Origin: Streptomyces thinghirensis
GTDB lineage: Bacteria > Actinomycetota > Actinomycetia > Streptomycetales > Streptomycetaceae
NCBI GenBank assembly: GCA_021502835.1
Contig: JAKFGP010000037.1
Coordinates: 1-58,910 of the forward strand
Direction: 5' to 3'
Length of the DNA: 58,910 bases
Part shown: positions 38,865 through 48,837 of the stretch, piece by piece
Layout: each line of letters starts with the position of its first letter
Position numbering within the stretch: the first letter of the stretch is position 1
Translations under genes and position numbers: made by a program
Notes under the pieces: model-generated
The model's input: only the letters and a program-made list of their open reading frames with translations
Databases searched by the model: none
Told to the model about the DNA's origin: nothing

Positions 38865-40154
38865 TTACTTGGACTGGGTGATCGTGGGGGATTCGAGGGA
38901 GTCGGGTACGTCGAGTGAGGTCGGGTACGTCGAGTGAGGGGCCGAGGATCCAGCTCGCGATCTCCCGGATGGCGCCGTCACCGCCGGGGACGGTGGTGAC
39001 CGCGCGGGCCGCGCCGCGTACGGCGTCGTGGGCGCTCGCGACCGCCACGGGCCAGCCGACGAGGGCGAAGCACGGGAGGTCGTTGACGTCGTTGCCGACG
39101 TAGAGCACGCGTTCGGGCGCGATGCCCTGCTCCTCGCACCACTGCTTGAGTGCGAGGTCCTTGCGGTCGATGCCGTGCAGCACCGGGAGCTTGAGCTTCC
39201 GGGCGCGGGCGGCGACGACCGGGTTCACTTCCGTGGACAGGATCAGCATCGTCAGGCCGCTGCGGCGCAGGGCGGCGATGCCGAGTCCGTCGCCACGGTG
39301 GACGGAGACGAACTCCCGTCCGTCGGAGTCGATCAGCACCCGGTCGTCGGTCTGGGTGCCGTCGAAGTCGAGGACGACCGCGTCGATGTCGTGCGCGGTC
39401 GGAAGCGCGCCGGGCCGGGCGGCGTCGAAGACGGGCGCCAGGGCGCGGGCCCGGGCCAGGTCGTGCGGGTCGTCGATCTCCAGGACGCGGGCCGGGTCGG
39501 TGCGGACCAGTTCGGTGCGGCCGAAGAAGCGGTGCTGGTGCTTGCGGAAGCCGGGCGCGGCCATGGCGTAGGCGGCGCCGGTCTCCAGGAGGTCCTGGGG
39601 CCGGTCCTGGCGGCGGGGGCGGTAGGACTTGTCGTGGTTGACGCCGTAGCCGCCCTCTTCCCCCTCGCCCGCGTCGGCGCCGTCCCGCCATACGAAGCCG
39701 TGGAACGGTGCCACCGTGACGGCGGTGTCGGCGCCGCCCTCGGCGACCGCGCCGGCCACCCCGTCGATGTCCTCGCGGACGATGAAGGGGGCTGGTGCAC
39801 TGCACGAGCAGCACCACGTCGACGGCCGCGCCGTGCAGGGCCTCGTGGGCGTCCATCGCGTGCAGTACGGCGGCCTCGGAGGTGGCCGTGTCCCCGGCGA
39901 TGGCGGCGGGCCGCAGTACGACCTCGGCGCCGGCCTCGCGGGCCGCGGTGGCGATGGTCTGGTCGTCGGTGGAGACCACGACGTCCGTCACCAGCCGGGT
40001 GGCCCGGCACTCCGCGCACCGCGCGGGCCACCAGGGGCACGCCGCCGACGGGGGCGAGGTTCTTCGCGGGCACTCCCTTGGAGCCGCCACGCGCGGGGAT
40101 CACCGCGAGCACCCGGCGCACCGAAGCGCCCTGGCCCGCTTGCGGGTTGGACAT
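38865..40154 (-). CDS. neuA: bifunctional CMP-nonulosonate synthetase / HAD phosphatase (NeuA-KdsC-like fusion)
   Basis: The N-terminal half is a CMP-sialate/CMP-Kdn cytidylyltransferase: VLAVIPARGGSKGVPAKNLA is the nucleotide-binding signature, followed by TDVVVSTDDQTIATAAREAG, VVLLVQCTSP and the acceptor-binding RFFGRTELVRTDPARVLEID. The C-terminal half (from about residue 255) is a KdsC-like HAD phosphatase: VVLDFDGTQTDD, LTMLILSTEVNPVVAARAR and RVLYVGNDVNDLPCFALVGW. Together with NeuB this suggests a 9-phosphate intermediate that is dephosphorylated and then CMP-activated. Breaks lie near 40015 and 39795. The tail is disturbed by a 19-bp duplication; the reconstructed stop is 38865-38867. 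Confidence 0.88.
38901..38938. repeat. 19-bp tandem duplication at the 3' end of neuA
   Basis: gtcgggtacgtcgagtgag occurs twice in direct succession (38901-38919 and 38920-38938). Because 19 is not a multiple of 3, the second copy shifts the frame and would otherwise fuse neuA to neuB. In protein terms the unit repeats SLDVPDLT. Confidence 0.9.
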
Positions 40155-40225
40155 GGGTTCTGCTCCTTGCGCAGGGGACGCGGGGGTCTCGGGTATCGGT
40201 GCGCGGGTCTCGGGTGCCGGTGCGC

Positions 40226-41580
40226 TCACAGCTCCCCATCCGCCGGATGACCGGGGCCACCCGCTGGACGCCGTGCCGGTAGGCGCCGCGTGCCGCCCGG
40301 CGCACCACCTGCCGGACCGGGCCGGGTGCCTTGTCCGCGGCCGGCGCGCCGGGCAGCGGGGTGCCGTCGGGGCCGAGGTGGTGGCGGGCGAGGATGCCGG
40401 GCAGGTAGCCGGGGGCGGTGACCGGTGTGATAGTACGGGGCGAGCGGGGGGCAGCCCGCCGGGCCGGCCGAGCAGCTCCGTGATGCGCCCCCGGGCCTCG
40501 TCGAAGGCGGTCTCGTAGCCGCCGTCCACCGCCACCCCTGCCGGGCGACCCACTCGGGGTCGGGTACCGGGCGGTGTGACTCGTCGAGCTGGTCCCAGGA
40601 GGCGAGGCAGCCGGAGCCGACGAAGTGGTGGTTGCCGAGCGCCTCACGCACGCCCAGGTCGGACAGTACGACCGTGGGGATGCGGCGGTGCAGGGATTCC
40701 AGGGCCGCCGTGGAGCTGATGGTGACCAGCAGGTCGGTGCGGTCGAGGACCTCGCCCATGTGGCCATAGACCAGGCGGAAGTTGGGCGGCGGGTCGGCCC
40801 GCTGCACCAGCTTCTGATAGGGCAGCTCCTCGATGTGCGTGGTGTGCTCGCCGGGCTTGGAGCGCAGCTTGAGCAGCACCTCGCGCTCGGGGTGCCGGCG
40901 GGCGTGCCGGATCAGCCGTTCGAGGAGGTACGTACGGTCCCTGCGGTTGTCCGGTACGGAGGGCTGGGCGGCGAAGACGACCGTGTAGGGCCGGTCATCG
41001 CCGTTGTCGCCGTCCGGCTCGCCCGCGTAGGCGGCTCCGCCCAGGAAGGGCAGGGCGACCTCGGTCACCGCGGAGGCGTCGGCGCCGACCCCCTCGTACA
41101 CGTCACGGAAACGGTCCGCGTCCTGGCGGGAGTTGGCGAGGACCAGGTCGGCGCCGTGGCGCAGCAGCAGGCCGTCGGCGAGCTTCTCGTAGACGACGCC
41201 GACGTAGCCGGTGACGAGCACGGGCCGGTCGGCGCGGTCCTCCCAGACCCGCCCCAGGCCGTGCAGCATCGCCTGGACGCCGCCGCCGACCAGGGCGAGG
41301 ACGAGGACGTCGTAGGACTCCTCGCCCGTCGCGTCGCCCATGGCGCGCAGGAACTCGACGGCGGTCACCTCGCGGAGCGAGTCCGCGGTGACGCCGACTT
41401 CCCGCAGCTGGCGGGCGGTGGGGGTGGCTCGGCCGCGCAGGAGGTAGCCGTCGAGGTGGATGTCCGTGTTCTCGGGGGCCCCGGGGAGATACGGGTCGCG
41501 GTGAGCGCGCCCCATTTCCACCGGGTGTCGGAATCCGCCAGGACGGCGACTCGCAGGGCCTTCGTTGCACTTGCTGGCAC
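40226..41580 (-). CDS. DUF6716-type putative glycosyltransferase
   Basis: About 450 aa. GT-B-like layout: N-terminal domain LRVAVLADSDTRWKWGALTA, YDVLVLALVGGGVQAMLHGL, RPVLVTGYVGVVYEKLADGL and LANSRQDADRFRDVYEG; C-terminal domain TVVFAAQPSVPDNRRDRTYL, REVLLKLRSKPGEHTTH, DRTDLLVTISSTAALESLHR and IPTVVLSDLGVREALGNHHF. The SSTAAL stretch parallels the FSTA motif of the polysialyltransferases in this cluster. From memory it matches the family named DUF6716 in Streptomyces. GTG 41580 gives MPASATKALRVAVLADSD. Breaks lie near 41490, 40540 and 40430. It heads the minus-strand arm of the glycopolymer cluster. Confidence 0.75.
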
Positions 41581-41781
41581 GTCGTAGACGCTAGGAAGCC
41601 ATTTCTAGGAACGGCCCAACCGGAATCCAACAAACGGTGAACAGCACATCGCCGAATGGGGGATTCGGGCCGCCCGGCGTCCGTAAAAATGTTCGCTTCA
41701 CTAGCTTCGCCACGCCGCGTTCACCCAGTATCAAGGGCGCAGGTAAAGCCGAATGCCGGGCCGCCGCATAACGTCGTTCAC
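41581..41781. promoter_or_regulatory. divergent promoter region of the glycopolymer cluster
   Basis: This 201-bp gap separates the minus-strand precursor genes from the plus-strand transferase genes. It is locally AT-richer (for example gtaaaaatgttcgcttcact, 41684-41703). TAG-containing hexamers (tagcgt reading left, tagctt reading right near 41702) are possible -10 elements; none has a clear -35. Confidence 0.45.
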
Positions 41782-42775
41782 GTGCCCAAGCTCTCCGTCA
41801 TCGTGCCGTTCTACAACGTGCGGCAGTACACACCAGACACCCTGCGGAGTCTCAGCGCCAACGCGCGGGACGACTTCGAGTTCATCCTCGTCGACGACTG
41901 CTCGACCGACGGGACCGTGGATCTCCTCGCGCGCGCCGAGCGCGAGGCTGCCGGGGGCGGTGCTGGTCATACACGAGCGCAACGGTGGCCTGGCGACCGC
42001 CCGCAACACCGGCATCGACCGGGCGCGCGGCGAGTACGTCACCTTCCTGGACGGCGACGACTGGCTGGCGCCCGGCCACTGCGCCCGGCTGGTGGACGCC
42101 ATCGAGCGGCTGGGAGTCGACTTCGCTACGCACCGACCACGTGCAGTGCACGGGACGCAACCGCACACTGCACCGGGTACCACACGGCCGCCGCAACGTG
42201 GCGCTGCGCCCGCGCGACGCGATCCTGCCCGCCCACCGGACCACCTCGGTCGACTACGCCTACGCGTGGGCGGGCGTCTACCACCGCCGGCTGGCCGAGC
42301 GCGGCCTGCTGCACTTCACCGACGGACTGCGCACGGCCGAGGACCGGCCGTGGATCTGGAAGCTACACCGGGAGGCGGAGTCCTTCGCGGTGACCGGGCT
42401 GCTCGGTGTCTTCTACCGGCGCGGGGGTGGCGTCCTCGCTCACCCAGATCGGTGACGTCCGCCAGCTCGACTTCATCCGCGCCTTCGACGAGGTGCTCGC
42501 CGGGGCGGCCGGGGACGCGGACGCCGCGCGGCTGGTGCCGAAGGCGGTGCGTACGTATTGCGCGATCATCTCCCACCATCTCGGTTCCATCGAGAGATTC
42601 GAGGCCGCCGTGGCCCGGATACTGAAGGCGAGGAGCGCGGCGGCGCTGCGGCGGATGCCGCAGGACGCGCTGGACGAGGTGCTCGGCTCGATGGACGTCG
42701 AGCGGGCCACGCGGCTGCGCCGACTGCGTCGGCGCGCGGCCGCGGGTCAGCTGGAAGCGGGGGGCGGCGGCGTGA
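41782..42775 (+). CDS. family 2 glycosyltransferase A
   Basis: About 330 aa. The GT-A donor domain begins MPKLSVIVPFYNVRQYTPDT, with FEFILVDDCSTDGTVDLLA, NGGLATARNTGIDRARGEYV and the metal-binding FLDGDDWLAPGH (DxD-like). The acceptor half includes DYAYAWAGVYHRRLAERGLL, RTAEDRPWIWKLHREAESFA and GVFYRRG..SSLTQIGDVRQ. The C-terminal 100 residues form a helical extension. Breaks lie near 41950, 42127, 42425 and in a G run near 42765. The repaired end gives LEAGAAA with a stop overlapping the next GTG by 4 bases. A close paralogue lies at 47868. Confidence 0.85.
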
Positions 42776-44103
42776 CCACACAGATCTTCCTGGCGTCGAC
42801 GCTGTACGGCACGGCCACGCTCGCCGCGCCCTGGACACCGGCTGCTTCGAACCGGCCGACCGGCGGATCCTGCTGGTCTCCAACAACGCGGCGACGCCCG
42901 AGACGGCTCCGTCCGTGGACGGGATGCCCGGGTTCGAGCGGTTGCGGGGCCGGTTCGACGACGTGGTGTCGTGGAACGAGGCGATCTCCCCTTCCATCCC
43001 GGCGGCTGGTCCCGCGGCTGGAGGACGTACCCCTGTGGGAGCGGCACCTGCGGCTGGCCTGGGGGCTGGGCGACGACGACGTGGCGCTGGCCGTGGAGTC
43101 GATCCAGGTGCACCCGGCGCTCGGGGTGGCGCAGATCTTCACCGACGCGCCCCTGACCGTCTACGCGGACGGCCTGATGAGCTACGGGCCCACCCGCACG
43201 AAGCTCGCCCCGCTGGTCGGCACGCGCGTGGAGCGGCTGCTCCACCTGGACCTGGTGCCGGGGCTCGCGCCGCTGCTGCTGACGGAGTTCGGCGTGGAGC
43301 CGGAGATCGTGCCGTCCCCCGGCGTTCACCAAGGTGCTGGCCGAACTGGCGGACACCGGCGCCGGTCTGCCGGACGTGGAGCGGCCCGCGGTGCTGCTCG
43401 GCCAGTACCTGTCGGCGCTGGGCATCCTCTCCGCCGAGGAGGAGGAGAACCTGCACGTGCGGATGCTGACCGGCGCCGCGGGACTCGGGCACACGCGCGT
43501 GGTGTTCAAGGCGCACCCCACGGCTCCGGCCCGTTTCACCCGCGTCCTGGAGCAGGAGGCCGAGAAGCTCGGCGTCGACCTCACCGTGGTGGAGACACCG
43601 GTCCTCGCCGAGGTGCTGTTCCAGCGGACGCGTCCGGCGCTGGTCGTCGGCTGCTTCTCCACGGCCCTGCTCACCGCGTCCGCGCTGTACGGCCTGCCGG
43701 TCGCCCGCGTCGGCACCGAGACGTTGCTGGACCGGCTGACGCCGTACGAGAACAGCAACCGCGTCCCGGCCACCATCGTGGACGCGCTCCTTCCGGACCT
43801 GGCCGACGCCGCCGCCGTCGCGGAGGGGCGGCAGGGCGCGGACACCGGCGCGCTCGCCGCGCTGGTGCGGACCGTGGGGTTCGCGATGCAGCCGAAGGTG
43901 CTGCCGGAACTGCGGCCGGAGGCCAGAAGTACCTGCGCGAGCACCTGGACGCGCGCACCTGGCGGTATTTCCAGAAGCGCCGGCTCACCTCCCTGGGGCT
44001 GCCGGGCGGCATTCCGGCGCGGCTCGGGTTCCTGCCGCACAACTCCACGGCGCGGAAGGTGGTACGCCGGGCGCGGGCCATCCGGCGCTCGATGGGGCGG
44101 TGA
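42772..44103 (+). CDS. polysialyltransferase-family protein A
   Basis: About 440 aa, alpha-2,8-polysialyltransferase (PF07388) family. N-terminus TTQIFLASTLYGTATLAAAL; then RRILLVSNNAATPETA, RFDDVVSWNEAI, PLWERHLRLAWGLGDDDVAL and LTVYADGLMSYGPTRTKLAP; then VVFKAHPTAP carrying the HP motif of bacterial sialyltransferases and LVVGCFSTALLTASALYGLP. These are the hallmarks of enzymes that build poly-nonulosonic acid chains from CMP-sugars. Breaks lie near 42830, 42995, 43018, 43325 and 43925. Paired with the GT2 gene upstream through a GTGA overlap. Confidence 0.82.
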   Translation: MTTQIFLASTLYGTATLAAPWTPAASNRPTGGSCWSPTTRRRPRRLRPWTGCPGSSGCGAGSTTWCRGTRRSPLPSRRLVPRLEDVPLWERHLRLAWGLGDDDVALAVESIQVHPALGVAQIFTDAPLTVYADGLMSYGPTRTKLAPLVGTRVERLLHLDLVPGLAPLLLTEFGVEPEIVPSPGVHQGAGRTGGHRRRSAGRGAARGAARPVPVGAGHPLRRGGGEPARADADRRRGTRAHARGVQGAPHGSGPFHPRPGAGGREARRRPHRGGDTGPRRGAVPADASGAGRRLLLHGPAHRVRAVRPAGRPRRHRDVAGPADAVREQQPRPGHHRGRAPSGPGRRRRRRGGAAGRGHRRARRAGADRGVRDAAEGAAGTAAGGQKYLREHLDARTWRYFQKRRLTSLGLPGGIPARLGFLPHNSTARKVVRRARAIRRSMGR

Positions 44104-44226
44104 GGCCGGGCGGTGGGCACCGGCCGCGCGCCGGAGGAGAGTGTTCACCCACCGTCCGCCGGAAAGCCACCCGCGACCCGTCGTGCTGGGGCACATTCGG
44201 CCTCCGATCGGAGAACGGTGGAACGC

Positions 44227-45496
44227 ATGACGAAGCCCCCTGGCGGGATTGTTCAAGGCACGGCAGAAAGAGGGCCGCCAGGCCGGCGCTGTACGCCCGG
44301 GGCATGCGCCTGTGCGGTGAGCACCTCGCGGTGCAGGGCGCCGGGACCACTCCCCCGCAGGCCAGGCTCACCCAGGCCATCGGCGCCCTGGCGGCCTCCC
44401 TCGACAGCCCCGCGGCCGACCACTTCGACGCCCTGCTCCAGGTCGGCGAGCGCGCCCTGGAGGCCGGCGGGGGACAGCGGGCTCGGCCTGGCGCTGGGCG
44501 TCGCCGAGACGTCGGCCCGGATCCGGGAGCGGTCCAAGGGGGCGTGGCGGCTGCGCGGCCTGGCCCTGGACGGTCTCGGCCGCGGCGACGAGGCGCTGGA
44601 GTGCTACGAGCGGTACGTCACGCTGCTGCCGAACGGCGAGGCGGCGCCCGAGGTCGCCCGCAGGATGGACACCCTGCGGCGCCGGCGGGCCTGCCTCGAC
44701 GCGGCCGTCTGCGCTCTTCCCCGAGGCCGGCTCCGCACTGCGCGACCTGCTCGGACAGCCCCATGCGACCACCGCGGCCGTCTCGCCGCGGTTCGCCGCG
44801 TACGTACGGGCACGGGTCGCCGAGCACGGCCTGGGGGACACCGGCGTACGGCGCCTCCTGGAGCTGTACGGCACGTACCGCCGGCTCGTCGAACGGGCCG
44901 GGATGCCGGACCCGTTGCTCGGCGGCGGCACCCCGATCGGCGTCGGCGGTCTGCGGGGCCTGGTCGCGGGGCGGACGGTGTGCCTGGTCGCGAACGCCGG
45001 AGACGTCGCCGGGGAGCACGCTGGGCGCCGAGATCGACCGCTACGACCTGGTGGTGCGCTGCGACGCGTTCCGGGTCCGGGCCGAGGGCACCGGCGAGCG
45101 CACCGACCTGCACGCCGTCTCGCTGCGGGGCGACACCCCGTGGGAGGGGCCCGCCTGGACGCGGCCGGCCGGTGTCCGGCTGGTGTTCGGCGACCCGGCC
45201 GCCGCCTGGCGCCGCGCCACCCGGGAACGGCTCGTTCCCGGCGCGCAGGACCACGTCGGGGACGCCTCCCTGCGCCGGCCCCTGGGCGACCCGGCGCTGC
45301 TGGGCGAGGACGGCTGGGGACGGCGACGACCACGGCCTTCACCGTTCTCAGGCTCCTGGACTTCCTGGACGCGAGCCCCCGCCTGGACCTCATCGGCTTC
45401 ACCCTGCCCGGCCGGCTGCGGCCCAGGGAGGCCGAGTGGGTCATGGACCGCGCGACGCACGTCGACGACAGCAAGATGAGGATCGCCCTGCGATGA
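44227..45496 (+). CDS. TPR protein with GT29 sialyltransferase-like domain
   Basis: About 420 aa. Residues 1-170 are alpha-helical with a TPR unit (WRLRGLALDGLGRGDEALEC, YERYVTLLP). From about residue 235, VCLVANAGDVAGSTLGAEID and RYDLVVRCDAF, then GERTDLHAVSL, closely follow the order of eukaryotic sialylmotif L (cxvvGNsGxLxxSxxGxeID-HD-VxRxN). Near the C-terminus TTTAFTVLRLLDFLD and LDLIGFTL recall sialylmotif S. It may transfer a nonulosonic acid from its CMP form. Breaks lie near 44243, 44295, 44470, 44712, 45015 and 45320. The stop overlaps the next ATG. The GT29 link is my pattern match, not a database hit. Confidence 0.55.
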
Positions 45497-46158
45497 CCCA
45501 CTCCTCCGCCTCCTCCGCGGACGACCGGAGCACCGTCACCGGCAGACGCCGGATCGCCTTCGCCGTCCACACCGACGAGGACGGCCTGCCCGGCCTCCCC
45601 GCCCTGATACGCAGCCTGGCGCTGACCAACCCGGGCGTGTGCGAGGACTTCGTGGTCCTGCACCCCGGTCTCGCCGACGCCTCGTTCGACCGCTGCGCCG
45701 ACTGCACCCCGCGCGTCGTCACACGCCGGGCCGAGGGCCGTGGGGACGTCTTCCGGCTGGCGGACTACGACACCGTCGTCGCGCTGGACCCCGCCATGGT
45801 CGTCCTGGGCGACATCGGTGAGCTGCTGCGGATGCGCCACGGGGTGGGCGCCGTGGCCCAGTTGGTGTGCGCCGGGGAGGCCGGGGAGCGGCGCGTCGTG
45901 CTGCCGGACGGTCTCCTCGTCATCCAGCGCGCCGACGTGGACGACGCCCTGGCGGCCCGGCTCTCCGGCGTCACCGAGGACCTCGGCCCGGTGCTCGGCG
46001 GCGTGCTGGCCCCGCTCGACGCGCGGTACGACTTCCTCGCCCGCCGCCTCCACGACGACCTGCCGGTGCCCGCGCACGTCGCGGTCCTGCGCTTCACCGG
46101 TCCGCTCGACGCGCCCGGGTACGGCTCGGCCGTCGAGGCGCGCCGCCGCTCGAGATGA
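45493..46158 (+). CDS. GT8-like glycosyltransferase domain protein
   Basis: About 221 aa as read. IAFAVHTDEDGLPGLPALIR is followed by SLALTNPGVCEDFVVLHPGL, then YDTVVALDPAMVVLGDIGEL at the position of the GT8 DxD segment, GVGAVAQLVC and VAVLRFTGPLDAPGYG (HFtGP-like end of the domain). It stops at 46156-46158 with the rare Arg codon AGA just before, overlapping the next ATG by 4 bases (ATGA). A two-base indel at 46140 would join it in frame to the following gene (APPLEMSDEEF), so a single protein of about 744 aa is equally possible. Its start overlaps the GT29-like gene's stop. Confidence 0.65.
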   Translation: MTHSSASSADDRSTVTGRRRIAFAVHTDEDGLPGLPALIRSLALTNPGVCEDFVVLHPGLADASFDRCADCTPRVVTRRAEGRGDVFRLADYDTVVALDPAMVVLGDIGELLRMRHGVGAVAQLVCAGEAGERRVVLPDGLLVIQRADVDDALAARLSGVTEDLGPVLGGVLAPLDARYDFLARRLHDDLPVPAHVAVLRFTGPLDAPGYGSAVEARRRSR

Positions 46159-47726
46159 GCGACGAGGAGTTCCGGGCCGCCTACTGCGCCCTGCCCGGAC
46201 GCAAGCACCCCGACCTGCTGGCGCACTGCGCGCCGCCGCTGCTGGCGGCCCGTCCCTCCCTGGACCTCGCCCGCACGGTCGCCGACGTGTACACGCGGGC
46301 AGGGACGACACGACGAGGCCGTCGAGGTCCTCGCCCCGGTCGTCGCGGACCGGCTGGACGCGCCGCGCTGCCACGAGACGCTCGGCCTGTCCTTGATGGC
46401 CCTCTCGCGCTACGACGAGGCCGAGGGGCATCTGCTGCTCGCGGCGGCGTCCCCCGACGTCGCCCCGCGCGCCTTCGCGCAGCTCGCCCGCCTGTCCTGG
46501 CTGTGCGGGCGGGAGGAGGACGCGCACGCCTACGCCCGCGAGGGCCTGGACGCCGATCCCACCGACGCCGGCTGCCACAGCTGGTACGCGCGCACCCGCC
46601 CGGAGGTCCCGGAGCCGCGGCAGGCCGGGCGACGCCGCCGCGGACCAGCTGGCGCACGTGGCCCTGTTCGCCGAGGGCAACGAGAACGCGGGGGACAAGG
46701 TCCTGCCCGAGGCCGTGCGCATGTGCTTCGGCCCGGACACCGGCCCGCGCCGCTGGTACCCGCAGCCCGTGCACCGGCTGGTCGACGAGGCCGCGCTGGA
46801 GCAGCTGAACGCGCGGCGCGGGGTGATCGTGGGCGGCGGCGGGGCTCTTCCTCCCGGACACCTCCCCCAACGGCAACAGCCACTGGCAGTGGAACGTCCC
46901 GGACGACCTCCTGGCCCGCGTCACCGCGCCGCTGGCGGTGTTCGCGGTCGGCTACAACGTGTTCGACGGGCAGCTCTACCGCCGGGGCCGGTTCGCCGAG
47001 AGCCTGCGGGTCCTGGTCGAGCGGTCGGCGTTCTTCGGGCTGCGCAACCACGGCTCGATCGACCGGGTCCGCGAGCTGCTCCCCGCCGGGCTGCGCGACC
47101 GGGTGCGCTACCAGCCCTGCCCGACCACGGTGGCCCGGCACCTGGACCCCGGCCTGCTCGCTCCGCCGGAGCGGTCCGACACCGTCCTGGTCAACTGCGC
47201 GTACGACCGCGCGGGCCTGCGGTTCGGGCACGACTACGGCCACTTCCTCGCCCAGATGGCCACCGCGCTGCGCGGTCTGCGGGAGCGGGCGGACGTGCGG
47301 TACGCGGCCCACATGCCGGCCGACGAGAAGTTCGTGCACGACCTGCGCCGGGAGCACGGCCTCGCGCTGCCCGTCGAGCAGCTCTACGACCTGTCGAACG
47401 ACGGGATCCGGGACCTGTACCGCCGTTCGCGGCTGGTGATCGGGATGCGCGGGCACGCCGGGATGATCCCGTTCGGCTGCGGGACCCCGATCCTCAGCCT
47501 GGTCTCCCACCCGAAGCTCGCCTACTTCCTGTCCGACATCGGGCGCCGGGAGTGGGGCCTGTCCGTGCACGACCGGGAGCTTGGCCCCCGGCTCGCGGAG
47601 CGGGCCTCGGCGATCCTCGACGACCACGCGGCGGCGGTGGCGGACGTGCACACCGCGCAGGAATTCCTGTGGAAGACCACTCGGTCGAACATCGAGGAAC
47701 TGCGGAACACCTTCGGATCGGCCTGA
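46155..47726 (+). CDS. TPR / polysaccharide pyruvyl transferase-family protein
   Basis: About 520 aa. The first 150 residues contain TPR-like repeats (LARTVADVYTRAG, HETLGLSLMALSRYDEAEGH, AFAQLARLSWLCGREEDAHA). From about residue 215 a polysaccharide pyruvyl transferase fold (PF04230) follows: RRGVIVGGGGLFLPDTSPNG, APLAVFAVGYNVFDGQLYRR, FFGLRNHGSIDRVRELLPAG, DTVLVNCAYDRAGLRFG, RRSRLVIGMRGHAGMIPFGC and TPILSLVSHPKLAYFLSDIG. Members add ketal pyruvate to cell-wall polymers. Breaks lie near 46310, 46630 and 46848. ATG 46155 overlaps the GT8-like stop; fusion to it is possible. Confidence 0.75.
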
Positions 47727-47867
47727 GACGACCCGGAAGGCCGTGACACCAAGAATTCACCTCCCCCGCGAATGGAGTTCGCTTCTCCGCGCCTTCTTCG
47801 ACACCGCCGAATCCGGGAGCGTAGCTAGCCTGTTCCAATCCCCGACCTTCGAGCGTGAGAGGCCCGT

Positions 47868-48835
47868 GTGCCGAAACTGTCCGTCGTCGTCCCCCATGCA
47901 CAATGTGGAAGTCTTCGCCGAGAGCACTCTGAGAAGTCTCGCCAACAACGCGGACCCCGACTTCGAGTTCCTGCTCGTCGACGACTGCTCCACGGATTCC
48001 ACCTCATGGGCGGTGGACCGCTGGGCGGAGGGACGTCCCGACGCCAGGGTGATCCGGCACGAGAAGAACATGGGCATCGCCCAGGCGCGCAACACCGGGA
48101 TCGACGCGGCCCGCGGCGACTTCGTCACGTTCCTCGACGGCGACGACTGGTACGGGCCGGGGTATCTCACCGAACTGGTCTCCTGGATGGAGGAGTTGGG
48201 CTGCGACTTCGCCCGAACCGACCACGTCCAGGCCACCGGCACCGAGCGGGTGGTCCGGCGGCCCCCGGCCGCCGTGCGCAACACCGTGATGGATCCGCGC
48301 GACGGCATAAGCGCCGCCCCACATGGAGACGATGGTCGACTACCCCTTCGTCTGGGCGGGGATCTACCGCCGGCACCTCTTCGACGACGGCGGGATGCGC
48401 TTCGCGACCGAACTGCGCACGGCAGAGGACCGGCTGTGGATCTGGCGCCTGCACCTGAAGGCCGAGTCGTACGCGTCCGTCGGTCTGCACGGGGTGTTCT
48501 ACCGGCGGGGCGTCGCCACCTCGCTCACCCAGATCAAGGACTCCCGGCAGCTGGACTTCATCCCGGCCTACGACATGCTCCTGGCGGACCTGCTGAAGGA
48601 CCCGGAGGCCGAGCGCTTCCTCCCCAAGGCCGTACGGACGTACTGCGCCATGATCGCCTTCCACATCGGCAAGGTGAACGAGTACGAGGCCTCGGCGGCC
48701 CAGCGGCTGCGACGCGAAGCGCGGGACGCCCTGCACCGGATGCCCCAGCACGTGCTGGACGAGACCCTCCGGACCATCGACAGCACTCGGAGCAGGTTGC
48801 TCAGCCGCCTGCGTGACGGGCGGAAGGCTGCCTGA
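47868..48835 (+). CDS. family 2 glycosyltransferase B
   Basis: Paralogue of the GT2 gene at 41782, about 322 aa. MPKLSVVV, then PMHNVEVFAESTLRSLANNA, FEFLLVDDCSTDSTSWAVDR, NMGIAQARNTGIDAARGDFV and FLDGDDWYGPGY (DxD-like). The acceptor half includes VDYPFVWAGIYRRHLFDDGG, LRTAEDRLWIWRLHLKAESY, GVFYRRGVATSLTQIKDSRQ and the shared helical tail ALHRMPQHVLDETLRTID. GTG 47868 has GAGAGG (47857-47862) 5 bases upstream. Breaks lie near 47893 and 48315. It is followed after 2 bases by a polysialyltransferase-family gene, repeating the arrangement of the first pair. Confidence 0.87.
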
Positions 48836-48837
48836 CC

